Source: Verrucomicrobiota bacterium
Lineage (GTDB): Bacteria > Verrucomicrobiota > Verrucomicrobiia > Limisphaerales > UBA1096
Length of the DNA: 17,786 nucleotides
Direction: 5' to 3'
Assembly (NCBI GenBank): GCA_003972865.1
Contig: QOAX01000255.1
Location: forward strand, 1 to 17,786
A program made the translations under genes and the position numbers. Below the pieces are notes generated by a model. The model saw nothing but the letters and a program-made list of their open reading frames with translations, had not been told where the DNA came from and made no database searches. Shown piece by piece: positions 1 through 10,200 of this stretch. How positions within the stretch are numbered: position 1 is the first letter of the stretch; each line of letters opens with the position of its first letter.

Positions 1-316
1 CCAGTTTTGGAATGGCGTAATTTTCCAGACCCTTCGGCTTGTCGCTGCGGTTGTAGCCCCGCAGATCCATCGCCGCCACGCGATGGGTCGATTGCAACGC
101 CTTGATTTGTTCGTTCCACGAATACCAAAAGTCAGGGAAGCCGTGAATCATCACGACCAGTGGCCCGGAGTCGCCGGCAGTGGCGTAGTGAATCTTCACA
201 CCGTCATTGTCGGCGTAATGATGGGTGACCTTTGCGTCCTCGGCATGGGCGGAAAACGCCGCGAACAAACACGCGGCAAACGCGGCGGCCCGTCGGTGAA
301 TCGTTGTGAGTGACAT
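1..316 (-). CDS. Secreted alpha/beta hydrolase, epoxide hydrolase/haloalkane dehalogenase-like (3' part outside window)
   Basis: The minus strand from ATG 314-316 stays open to the window edge, giving 105 residues of an unfinished protein. Residues 1-25 look like a signal peptide: basic start (IHRRA), hydrophobic core (AAFAACLFAAF), cleavage near AHA-ED. The mature part starts like an alpha/beta hydrolase. HGFPDFWYSW at 58-67 is the oxyanion-hole loop after the first core strands. The stretch RVAAMDLRGYNRSDKP at 79-94 is the next strand and the conserved D-x-R-G-x-x-x-S-D-x-P loop of epoxide hydrolase-like members. The nucleophile elbow and catalytic His would lie beyond the edge, so the reaction (epoxide, haloalkane or ester hydrolysis) cannot be fixed. 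Export to the periplasm is less usual for this family, which is often cytosolic. No clear Shine-Dalgarno precedes the ATG. It diverges from the NHL lipoprotein gene across about 100 nt. Confidence 0.88.
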   Translation of the reverse strand, partial: MSLTTIHRRAAAFAACLFAAFSAHAEDAKVTHHYADNDGVKIHYATAGDSGPLVVMIHGFPDFWYSWNEQIKALQSTHRVAAMDLRGYNRSDKPKGLENYAIPKL

Positions 317-420
317 GAGTGCGGGCAGGCTGATTCCCGGCCCAGTTCGGGTCAAGCATTTGCCGTGGCGCGCTTGGCCAACCTTGCAAAAACGCCGCGG
401 TCGGCGAGGATTGGCGGCAG
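317..420. other. Divergent intergenic region with one palindrome copy
   Basis: This short spacer separates the minus-strand hydrolase start from the plus-strand operon start and should hold promoters for both. It carries the only fully intergenic copy of the TTGGCCAA palindrome (374-381, extended on the left as CGC). I could not find a convincing -35/-10 pair. GAGGA at 406-410, ten nt before ATG 421, is a plausible ribosome binding site for the operon's first gene. Confidence 0.5.
405..410 (+). promoter_or_regulatory. Probable ribosome binding site of the NHL lipoprotein gene
   Basis: CGAGGA ends ten nt before ATG 421. It is one of very few Shine-Dalgarno-like sites in this window; the other genes start without one, as is common in this bacterial group or through coupling to the gene before. 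Confidence 0.4.
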
Positions 421-1419
421 ATGAACCGCTGCCGCAAAATCCGCCCGCGACTTGGCCAAACGATCGCGCTGGGCTGCGGCATGCTGCTCGCCGGCTGCGG
501 CGACGGGCCAAGCGACCGCGGGTTTGAGAGCGCCATTTTTTCCGAGGCGCGCGTGATCGGCAGCCGGGGCAACGCGCCGGGCCAATTCGTCAAGCCGCGC
601 TCGGTGGCGGTCGATCGGGACGACAATGTTTACGTGTGCGACATGACCGGGCGCGTGCAGAAGTTCGATCCTGACGGCAACTATCTGCTGCAATGGCAGA
701 TGCCGGAGATCGAGCGCGGCCGCCCCAAGGGCATGGCGCTCGATCACGAGGGAAACATCGTCGTCGTCGAGCCGCATTACTCGCGGATCAACCACTTTAC
801 GCCGGAGGGTAAACTGGTGTCGCAGTGGGGCCGGCATGGCCGGGAACGGGGCGAGTTGTCGTTCCCGCGCGCGGTCGCGATCGCGCCCGACGGTGCGGCA
901 TATGTCAGCGAGTTCCAGGTCGTCGAGCGGGTGCAGAAATTCGCCCCGGCCCGCGAATCGGTGCAGGTCGAAATTCGCGGGGCAGGCCACGGGCCGGGAG
1001 AGTTCAACCGCGCCGAGGGGCTCTCGCTCGATGCTCTCGGCAGGCTGTACGTCGCCGATTCATGCAACCACCGCGTGAAGGTGTTCGACAGCGACGGGAC
1101 ATTCCTGCGCGAGCACGGCGGCCCCGGCACGGCGCGTGGCGAGTTCAGTTACCCGTACGATGTCCGGGTGGACGAGCAGGGGCGGCAGTACGTCTGCGAG
1201 TTCGGCAATAGCCGCGTGACGGTGCTGGACGCGGACGATCAGGTGCTCGAGGTCATCGGCGGCGCGGGCAGTGCGCCGGGCCAGTTCAACAACCCATGGA
1301 GCCTCGCGCTCGACTCGCGCGGCAATCTTTACGTCGCCGATTCGCAGAATCATCGCGTGCAAAAACTGATTCGGCGTGAACCGGCGTCGGAGTTTCAACT
1401 TTCAAGCTCTCCCAACTAA
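421..1419 (+). CDS. NHL-repeat six-bladed beta-propeller lipoprotein
   Basis: 332 residues. Residues 1-25 form a lipoprotein signal (basic NRCRKIRPR, hydrophobic stretch, lipobox LLAGC) with Cys26 as the lipidated residue, so the mature protein should be membrane-anchored at the periplasmic or outer side. Six repeats of about 45 residues follow, each of the form G-x-x-P-G-Q/E-F ... D-x-x-G-x-x-Y-V-x-D/E ... R-V-x-K/V-F. Clear examples are GRLYVADSCNHRVKVF and GNLYVADSQNHRVQKL. Six NHL units make one closed propeller. NHL propellers are usually binding scaffolds, some with lyase or hydrolase activity; I see no catalytic motif, so a scaffold or sensor role is the safer reading. The start is supported by GAGGA ten nt upstream. 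TAA at 1417-1419 is followed directly by the next gene's ATG, indicating an operon. A palindrome copy at 452-459 encodes L11-G12-Q13 within the signal. Confidence 0.9.
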   Translation: MNRCRKIRPRLGQTIALGCGMLLAGCGDGPSDRGFESAIFSEARVIGSRGNAPGQFVKPRSVAVDRDDNVYVCDMTGRVQKFDPDGNYLLQWQMPEIERGRPKGMALDHEGNIVVVEPHYSRINHFTPEGKLVSQWGRHGRERGELSFPRAVAIAPDGAAYVSEFQVVERVQKFAPARESVQVEIRGAGHGPGEFNRAEGLSLDALGRLYVADSCNHRVKVFDSDGTFLREHGGPGTARGEFSYPYDVRVDEQGRQYVCEFGNSRVTVLDADDQVLEVIGGAGSAPGQFNNPWSLALDSRGNLYVADSQNHRVQKLIRREPASEFQLSSSPN

Positions 1420-4278
1420 ATGAACTTCCAATTCACCCATCCACTTTGGCTGCTGGCGTTGCCGGTGGCGCTGGGCTGGGTGACTTGGCTTGCGTGGAAG
1501 ACCGACGTGCAAATCCAGGCGTGGAGGCGCTGGCTCGGCTACGGGCTGCGCGTGCTGGTGGTGGGCGCCGTGGTGCTGGCCCTCGCCGGTTTGCAGTGGA
1601 AGAAGCCACAGGAAGGGATGAACATCTATTTCCTGATAGACCGTTCGCAAAGTGTTCCCGCGCAAGAGCAGCAGGTCGCGCACGAGTTGCTGGCCGCAAC
1701 CGAGAAGCAACAGACCGACAAGGCCGGCCTGATGGTGTTCGGCGCAGACGCCGGCATCGAGATGACCCTCACGCCGGCCGCTCTGCAGACAAACACCATC
1801 CAGACCGTCGTCGGGGTGGATCGGACCGACATCGCCGGGGCCATTCGCCTCGGCACGGCGGCGTTCCCGGAGACCGGCCAAAAACGGCTTGTGCTGTTTT
1901 CCGATGGCAACGAGAACATTGGCGACGCCGTGCAGGCGGTCATGGCGGCCAAGCCGCTCGACGTGTCGGTGGACGTGGTGCCGCTCGGCACACAGGGCGG
2001 CGGCGACGTGTCGGTGCAGCGCCTGGCCGCGCCCGGCACAGTGAAGAAGGGCCAGCCGTTTGATGTCAGGATTTTTGCGCTGTCCGACCGCGACCAACCG
2101 GCCAAGGTGCGGCTCTTCCGCAACGACCAGTTGCTCGGCGAACAGACGGTGCACTTGGCCAAGGGCAAAAATCTTTTCAGCTTTCCGCAGTCGCTTGGCC
2201 AAGCGGGTTTTTACTCGTACGAGGTGCAAATCGAGGCCAGCGGCGACCGCATCCCACAAAACAACCGCGCCTCCGGCTTCGCCAACGTTCGCGGCGAGCC
2301 GCGCGTGTTGATCGTCTCCTCCGACCCCGACCACGATGCGCCGTTGGCCGGCGCCCTGCGCGGCGCCAAGCTCGAGGTTGAGTTGGGCGACATCACGGCA
2401 ATGCCCGGCTCGCTTGCCGGCATCCAGGCATTCGACTCGATTATCCTCTGCAACGTCAATGCCGGCGACCTGGGCCGCGACGCGATGCTGCTGCTCGAGA
2501 GCGCGGTGCGCGATTTCGGCGTGGGGCTGGTCTGCATCGGCGGCGACCAGGCGTTCGCGGCGGGCGGCTACCGCAACACGCCGCTCGAGCGCGCGCTGCC
2601 GGTGAGCATGGAGTTGAGCAGCAAAAAAGTCCTGCCGCCGGGAGCACTCGTGCTGGTGATGCATGGGATGGAATTCAACAACGGCAATCAGGTCGCCCGC
2701 CAGTGCGCCGTCGGTGTGCTCGACGCAATGGGCCCGAACGACGAGCTTGGCGTCGTGCTGTGGGACGGACAGGATCGCCGGCTGTTTCCGCTGACGAAGG
2801 TCGGCAACAAGCAGGACTTGGGGCGGCAGATCATGGGCATGAACCAGGGCGATCTGCCGTCGTTTCAAAACGTGATGACAATGGGCTACCAGGGGCTCAA
2901 GGCGTCGACCGCCAGCATCAAGCACATGATCCTGTTCAGCGACGGCGATCCCGGCGGGCCAAGCGACGAGTTGATGGCGAACTTCCGCAACGAGCGCATC
3001 ACGGTCAGCACCGTGCTGATCGCCGGTCACGCCGGGCCGGACACGATGATCGAGATCGCCGAGAAGGGCGACGGCCGGTTTTACAACATCACCAACCCGG
3101 CGCAGTTGCCGCAGATTTTTCTCAAGGAAACAGCCGTCATTTTGAAGACCGCGATTTACGAGGAACCGTTCACGCCGCAGCAGGTCGCCGCGAGCGAGGC
3201 GCTCACCGGCTTCGAGGCGGGCGGCTACCCGCAACTCCTCGGCTATGTGGCCACCAGCGAAAAGCCCCGCGCCGAGACGCCGCTGCTCACCGCTCAGGGC
3301 GATCCGCTGTTGGCGCATTGGCAGTACGGCCTCGGCCGAGCGGTCGCGTTCACCTCCGACGCCCGCGCCAAGTGGGGCAGCCACTGGATCGGCTGGGCGC
3401 GCTACCAGACGTTTTGGGCCCAGATCACCAATTGGAGCCTGCGCCGTATTGAGACCGGCGACCTCTCGGCAGACGTCGCGATCGAGCAGGGCAACGGCAT
3501 CATCAGCGTCGAGGCGATGGACGCCGACGGCAACTATCGTAACTTCCTCGACCTGCAGGCCGTCGTCGTCGGCCCGAGGGGCGAACGCCAGCTCTTCCCG
3601 CTCAAGCAGAGCGCCGCCGGCCGCTACGAGGCGGAGTTTGAGACCCGCGAAACCGGCGCGTACCTTGTGCATTTGCGCGAAATGGAGAATGGCGAACTGC
3701 GCTCGTCGCAGGTCATCGGCGCGAACCTCGACCACTCGCCGGAGTTCGCCGAGTCGCGACCAAACCTGGCTCGGCTTGAGCGCCTGGCCGAGGTCGGCGG
3801 CGGCAAATTGCTCAGCCGCGACTTCACCGCTGACAACCCGTTCGAGCGCGACCGGCGGAAGACCTTTCAGCCGGTGGATCTTTGGGAGTGGCTGCTCAAG
3901 TTCGCCGTCATCCTGTTCCCGATTGACGTCGGAGTGCGCCGCATCCAACTCGACTGGGAAGAGTGGCTCAAGGCCACCGCGAACCTCCGACGGTTGCTCT
4001 TTTTCTGGCGGCGCAAGGAACGGCAAACCAGCGCCGACGAGTCACTCGCCTCGCTCCTGGCCAAGCGCGATGAAGCCCGGCAGTCGTTCCACCGCGACAG
4101 GCCAAGCGCACCTGATCCGCGCCTCTTCCAGTCGGAGCAATCGCCACTCGAATTTTCCGCCAAGCCAAGCGCTGCCGCCAAAGCCAAGCCGGATGAGCCA
4201 ATCCAAGCTGCCGAAGGCGACTCCACAACCCGCCGGCTGCTCGCGGCCAAACGTAAGGCGCGCCGCCGCAAAAAATAA
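1420..4278 (+). CDS. Membrane protein with two vWA-like domains and a glutamine-amidotransferase-like domain
   Basis: 952 residues. The N-terminus has two membrane segments (about 8-26 and 42-59) and opens FTHPLWLLALP, as in BatA-type proteins. A vWA domain follows (about 68-190) with metal-site motif D74-R-S76-Q-S78, T136 in DRTD, and D162 in FSDGNEN. An Ig-like region (about 195-290) leads to a Rossmann-like segment (about 294-400, RVLIVSSDPDHDAP, then GLVCIGGDQAFAAGGY) of the class I glutamine amidotransferase-like fold, with no obvious catalytic Cys. A second vWA-like domain (about 408-560) keeps FSDGDPGG but has lost D-x-S-x-S (LVMHGMEFN). A beta-rich part with GRAVAFTSDARAKW follows, then a third membrane segment (about 822-842, LLKFAVILFPIDVGV) and a charged, Ala/Lys-rich cytoplasmic tail ending in a basic cluster. 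Planctomycete and verrucomicrobial homologues often lie near MoxR ATPase and DUF58 genes; none is visible here. ATG immediately follows the previous stop codon, so translation is probably coupled. Likely role: envelope complex assembly or substrate binding. Confidence 0.88.
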   Translation: MNFQFTHPLWLLALPVALGWVTWLAWKTDVQIQAWRRWLGYGLRVLVVGAVVLALAGLQWKKPQEGMNIYFLIDRSQSVPAQEQQVAHELLAATEKQQTDKAGLMVFGADAGIEMTLTPAALQTNTIQTVVGVDRTDIAGAIRLGTAAFPETGQKRLVLFSDGNENIGDAVQAVMAAKPLDVSVDVVPLGTQGGGDVSVQRLAAPGTVKKGQPFDVRIFALSDRDQPAKVRLFRNDQLLGEQTVHLAKGKNLFSFPQSLGQAGFYSYEVQIEASGDRIPQNNRASGFANVRGEPRVLIVSSDPDHDAPLAGALRGAKLEVELGDITAMPGSLAGIQAFDSIILCNVNAGDLGRDAMLLLESAVRDFGVGLVCIGGDQAFAAGGYRNTPLERALPVSMELSSKKVLPPGALVLVMHGMEFNNGNQVARQCAVGVLDAMGPNDELGVVLWDGQDRRLFPLTKVGNKQDLGRQIMGMNQGDLPSFQNVMTMGYQGLKASTASIKHMILFSDGDPGGPSDELMANFRNERITVSTVLIAGHAGPDTMIEIAEKGDGRFYNITNPAQLPQIFLKETAVILKTAIYEEPFTPQQVAASEALTGFEAGGYPQLLGYVATSEKPRAETPLLTAQGDPLLAHWQYGLGRAVAFTSDARAKWGSHWIGWARYQTFWAQITNWSLRRIETGDLSADVAIEQGNGIISVEAMDADGNYRNFLDLQAVVVGPRGERQLFPLKQSAAGRYEAEFETRETGAYLVHLREMENGELRSSQVIGANLDHSPEFAESRPNLARLERLAEVGGGKLLSRDFTADNPFERDRRKTFQPVDLWEWLLKFAVILFPIDVGVRRIQLDWEEWLKATANLRRLLFFWRRKERQTSADESLASLLAKRDEARQSFHRDRPSAPDPRLFQSEQSPLEFSAKPSAAAKAKPDEPIQAAEGDSTTRRLLAAKRKARRRKK
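2192..2205. repeat. Perfect 14-nt palindrome CGCTTGGCCAAGCG, copy 1
   Basis: Lies in the Ig-like part of the vWA membrane protein gene and encodes S-L-G-Q-A. Another core copy is only 40 nt upstream (2155-2162) in a different codon phase (L-A-K). Confidence 0.95.
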
Positions 4279-4280
4279 CC

Positions 4281-7200
4281 ATGCCGTTGTCGAACCGATC
4301 GTTGCGACGCGGCTGGCTTTGGTTTTTGTTTTGCGCCGCCACAATTTCCTCCCAAGCGCAGGTACTCATCAACGAGATTCACTACCGCCCCGCCAACGAG
4401 TCGGTGGCGGAGGAGTTCATCGAACTATGGAATTTCGGCGGCGAACCGGTCTCTCTCAACGGCTGGCAACTCAACGCGGGTGTCCGGTTTGCGTTCAGCA
4501 AAATCACACTGCCGCCCGACAGCGGGCTGGTCATTGCAGCCGATGCGGCGCGGTTCGCCGAACTGCATCCCGTCGTCAAAAATATCGTCGGTAACTGGCA
4601 GGGCCAACTTGCCAACAACGGCGAAACCATCCGGCTCGTGGACGCCAGCGGCGCGACGGCGGACAAGGTACGCTACGCCACCGAGGGCGACTGGGCGCAG
4701 CGCGCTCGCGGCCCGCTGCACGGCGGCCATCGTGGGTGGATTTGGCATGCAGCGCACGACGGGGACGGACATTCGATCGAGCTGATACAGCCCAGTTTAT
4801 CCAATAACCACGGGCAAAACTGGCACTCCAGCTCGGCCAAACACGGCACCCCCGGCCGCGTTAACTCCACCAAGATCGCCAATCTGCCGCCGCTGATTCT
4901 CGACGTGATTTATTCGCCCGCTGTGCCGCGATCCACCGATCCGGTGACGGTCACCGCACGCCTCATCGACGAGTCGCAGGACAAGATCAGCGCCCAACTT
5001 GTTTACCGGCTGGACGGCGAAGCCAGTTATCAAGCACTACCGATGGCGCGATCAGATACGGAGCAGTTCACAGCGACGCTCCCGCCGCAGGCCGACGGCC
5101 AGGTCATCGAGTTTTTCGTCAGCGCAATGGATGGCCAAGGCGCGACTCGCGCTTGGCCAAGCGCAACGGCTGACTGTCCGCTTTTGCTGTACCAAGTGGA
5201 CGATCAAGTCGTCGCGCCGGGACGTCCCGTGCATCGTATTATTTTGACTCAACTCGAGCGCGACGAGTTGGCCGCCATCGGCCGCCGCCCCTGGTACAAC
5301 AGCAGCGACGCGCAAATGAACGGCACGTTCATCAACATCGAGGACGGACGAACGCGCGTGCATTACAACGTCGGCGTGCGACTGCGCGGCAGCACGTCGC
5401 GAGCGGCGCCGTACAAAAGTCGGCGCGTCAACTTCCCCAACGACCGGCCGTGGCGCGATCGCACCGCGATCAATCTCAACGCCATCCATCCGCACGCGCA
5501 GGAACTCGGCAGCGCGCTGTTCCGGCTCGCCGGTTTGCCCGCGCCCCGCACCCGGGCGGTGCGGGTGTTCGAGAACAACCGACAACTCGGCGGCGACCCG
5601 CAGCTCGGCCATTACGCCGAGTTGGACCCGTTGAACTCGGAGTACATTCGCTGGCAGTTCCCGAACGACGACAACGGCAACCTGTACAAGGGCGGCGGCT
5701 ACGCCGACTTGAAATTTCTCGGCGACGAGCCCGTGCCGTACGCGGAAAAATATTTTTACGCCAAGCAGACCAACGCGTGGCAAAACGACTACTCCGACCT
5801 GGTTGGATTCCTTCGCGCACTTGGCAGGCCGGACGAGCCTCGATTGGCCACCCGGGTGAACTTCGACGCATGGATGCGGCACCTCGCCGTGCACGACCTG
5901 CTGGGCAACGAGGAGACGAGCCTCGCCACCGGCGACCGCGGCGACTACGCGCTGTACGCCGGCACAGCCGACCGGCGGTTCGCGCTGATCCCGTACGATC
6001 TCGATGCCGTGCTCGGCGTGCAGGGCGGGACGAAAAGCCCGCTGTGGCGCGCCACCGCCAACCCGGTGCTGGGCCGGCTGATGAGCCGCCCGGCGGTGGC
6101 CGCACGGTATTGGTTTCACCTGGACGACCTGGCACGGACAGTGTTTTCGGCCGAGCAACTTGAGCCGGTGATCGACCGGCTCGTCGGCGATTATCTGCCG
6201 CGCGCCGAGGTTGACCGCCTGAAATCGTTCGCTGCCAAGCGCTGCGAGTTTGTGCTGTCGCAAATCCCGCGCGAGCTGACCGTGACCACCGGTCTGGCCA
6301 AGCGCGACGGATTTTTCGTTTCGTACTCCCCGGAACTCGAACTGTCCGGCCAGGCGCCGGCCATTGGAACGGTGGCGGTCGAGGTCAACGGCAACGCCGC
6401 CGACTGGGTTGCGCCGGAAGCGCGGTGGCGGGCCGGGATCGCCCTGCGGCCCGGACTGAACCGGCTGCTCGTGCGTTCGCTGGACGCCGACGGCAACGAG
6501 GTCGCCCGGCAACACGTTGATGTCTGGCACGGCGACGCGCCCTCCCGCTCGCTTGGCCAACGGCTGAGCCAGTCCACCCGCTGGACGGCGGCGCAGCCGT
6601 TGCTCGTGGTCAGGCCGTTGGTTGTGCCGGCGGGTGTCACGTTGACGGTCGATCCCGGTGCGACGGTTTGTTTCGGGCCGGAGGGGCGGCTGCTCGTCGA
6701 GGGGCGTTTGTTTGCCGAGGGCGAACCGCAACGGCGAATCCAGTTTCTCCGCTCGCCGGGGGCAACCGGCGCGTGGGGCGGCATTGGTTTCAGCAACTCG
6801 GCGCATGACAACCGGCTCGCGCACGTCGATTTTCATCACACCGGCTCGTACGCGCTGGCGGTCACGAACTCGGTGGTCACGCTCGACCAGGTGCAGTGGC
6901 ACGGTACGCGGACGAACCTGATCTGGTTTCAGGACGCCTCGCTCACGGTGCGCGACTGCGTGTTCCCCGATCTCAGCCACAGCGAACATGTGCGCGGCAT
7001 CGGCATTCGCGACGGCGGCGAGCTGGTGTTTGCGCGGAACCGCTTCGGCACGACGAGCGGCTACAACGACATTTTAGACGTCAGCGGCGGCAAGCGGCCC
7101 GGGCCGATTTTGCAACTGTATGGCAACGAGTTTCTCGGCGGCAGCGACGACGGCCTCGACCTCGACGGGATGGACGCGCATATCGAGGGCAACACCTTCC

Positions 7201-10200
7201 GCGGGTTCCACAAGCACAACACGACCTCGAGCATTTCCGCTGCGGTCGCGACCGGGCGCCACGGTGAACAGGCGTCCGATCTCACGGTGGTGCGGAATGT
7301 GTTTTACGACAACGACCATCATGTTTTGCTCAAGCAGGGCGGACGGCTCGAGGCGGCGAACAACACATTTTACGGCGGTACGCTGGGTGCGATCGCGTTC
7401 GACGAACCGCTGCGGGAGCTCGAAATGCCTCGTGGCGCTCGGCTCACCGGCAACATTTTTTCCGGCAACAAAGTGGATCTGATTCACCTCAAGCCGCTTT
7501 GGCTCGAGCAAAACTGGGTGTGGCTGCACGTGTTCGACTCGATCATCCGCAAGTCGCACGACTGGTTCGGTGAACGCAATCTCGCCGCCGATCCGATGTT
7601 TGCCGACGCGCCGCTCGACGTTCAGCTGCTGCCCGGCTCACCCGCGATTGGCACTGGGTCGAACGGGCTCGACATGGGCGCGCATGTGCCTGGCGGAGCG
7701 TCGATCTCCGGAGAGCCGGCCACGCCGACGCGCAAAACAAGCGCCGGGGTCATCGTCGCCGGGCCGGGCATCACGCACTACCGCTACCGCGTCAACGACG
7801 GGCCGCTGAGCGGCGAGCATCCCATCGACGAGCCGATCTGGCTGCCCAGGCTCGCGCCCGGAAAATATGTTGTGAGTGTCATCGGCAAAAACAGCGCGGG
7901 TGCGTGGCAGCCGCTTGGCCAAGCGACTCGATCGAAGGTGTGGACGGTTGCTCCAAACTATTCGCGCCTGCTCATCAACGAGGTGCTCGCTTGGCCAGGC
8001 GGCGATGCGCCGGACCAAGTCGAGCTGTTCAACGATAGCGCAGAAGCCGCCGACTTGATCGGCATGAGCCTCACCGACGATCCGGCCAAGCCGCGCAAGT
8101 TTGTTTTCCCGGCGGGATCGCAAGTCGCGGCTGGGGCGCACCTCGTGCTGGGCAGCGAACTTGGCTTCAAGCTGGACGCCAACGGCGAAGGGGTTTGGCT
8201 TTTTGACGGCAGCGGAGAGTGGCTCGACTCGGTCGAGTTCGGGCCGCAGTTGCAGGGGCACTCGATCGGCCGCACCGGCCGCACCGGCGACTGGTCGCTT
8301 TCGCTGCCAACACTCGGCACGCCGAACATCGCGCTCCCGCTTGGCCAGGCGGACGCCGTGCGGTTGGCCAAGTGGGTGGCCAACCCGCTGGATGGCGAGC
8401 GCGACCTAATTGAGTTGGCCAATTCGGGTGCACTGCCGGTGGCTCTCGAGGGCATCCGGCTCTCCAGCCAGCCGATCGGCGCACCGACGATGTTCGTGTT
8501 CCCGCCGCTGAGTTTCATCGGCGCAACGGCGGGGCTCACACTCGACAGCCGCGCGCTGGGTTTCAAGCTCCCGGCGGCGCAGGGGGAGATCGGCTTGGCC
8601 AACGCGGACGGCCGTTGGCTCGAGCACATCGTTTACGGGCCGCAGTCGACCGGCGGCGGCTTGGCCGAACACCCCGGCGTCATTATCAGCGAAGTGATGA
8701 CCGACAACCGGACGACACTCGCCGATGAGGACGGCGACTTTTCGGACTGGATCGAGCTGCACAACCGCACCGACTCGCCGGTCAGCCTCGACGGCTTTGG
8801 ACTGTCCGACGATCCGGCCAAGCCGTTCAAGTGGCGCCTCCCGGAAACCGCGATGACGCCGGGCGAACACCTGCTGGTGTTCGCGTCGGGGAAGGACCGA
8901 CGCTTGGCCCGCCGGCCGTCGCCCGCCGGCGAGCAGCCTGACGACATCCCGGGCCTTCGACTTTGGCTCGATGCAGCTGCCAGCGACTCGCTCACGGTCG
9001 ATGTCGGAGGCCGCGTGTCGCGTTGGCAATCGGCCACCGGCGTCACGGCCGCGCAAACCGACACCGCCCGGCAGCCGATGCGGGCAATCGATCCGTTGAG
9101 CGGACTGTCGGTGCTGCGGTTCGACGGCCTGGACGACTGGCTTTCGTTTCAGTTGCTGAACGATGTCCGCACCGTGTTCGTCGTTGCGAGGGAGGATGCC
9201 CACGCGACGCGCTCGTTTCGCGCCGTGCTCGGGGAGACCGGCACGGCGGACTTCACGCGGGGCGGCGACCGGATTTTGTATTACCACCCGCACAGCGGCT
9301 TCGCCGGGGAGGACTCGGTCGTGCGCATCAACGGCTCGCCGGTGAACCCCACGGTGGCGCGCTGGCCAGGGTCGCTCTGCCTCGTCACAAGCGTGGCGGC
9401 GCGCCGGTTGCAGGCCAGCCTGATCGGCTCGGACCGGTTTATCCCGGACCGCAACTGGCACGGCGACATCGCCGAGATCCTGGTTTACAACCGCACACTC
9501 AACGCAACCGAGATTGCCGCTGTCGAGGCTTGGCTAAAAGCCAAGTGGGCGCTACCGGCGGCGGCGCTGCATGCCAACTTCAAGCTCGGCAACAGCGACG
9601 ATGCGGTGACACTCACCGAGCCGACAGGCCAACACGCAGCCACGCTGTCGCTGACACCTTGCCCGCCCGACGCCACCGTCGGCGTGCCGGCGAATGCGCC
9701 GGGCCAGGCGTTGTTTGCGCGGCCAACCCCGGGAGCGGCCAACGTGGCCAAACCGCACAACGGCTGGGCCGGTGAGCCGCGCTTGGCCAAGCCGTCCGGC
9801 GTGTACGGCAGACCGGTCGACCTGCAAATTGCGCCGCCAGATTCCCTCAGCGAAGTGCGCTACACGCTCGACGGCTCCGTGCCCGGGCCGGAGGCCAGGC
9901 GCTACACCGAGCCGCTCCGCTTGGCCAAGCCGACGGTGGTTCGCGTGCGGGCGTTTCGCGACAGTCACCTGCCTGGACCGGTGGTCACGGCGAGTTATCT
10001 GATCGGCGAGCCGGGGCACTTCCCGGTCGTGTCGCTGGCCACCGCACCGGAAAATCTCTTCGACAGCGACCTTGGCATTTACACCGCCGACAACGCCGGG
10101 CGCGAGTGGGAGCGGCCGGCTTATTTCGAGTGGTTCGAGCCGGATGGCAGCCGGGCTATCGGACAGGCCGTCGGGCTGCGGATTCATGGCGGCTGGTCGC

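Noticed and set aside
1402..4026. 874-codon open frame on the minus strand opposite the vWA membrane protein gene
   Set aside because: Its translation is low-complexity and lacks family motifs, while the plus-strand product has clear domains and signals. Long antisense frames are expected in GC-rich coding DNA.
5052..6989. 645-codon antisense open frame opposite the first CotH domain
   Set aside because: No recognisable domain, Arg/Val/Ala-rich shadow translation, and the other strand is clearly coding.
8268..8288. Short tandem GGCCGCACC repeat in the giant gene
   Set aside because: Only two 9-nt units encoding R-T-G-R-T-G; such repeats are common in GC-rich coding sequence and show no wider structure.
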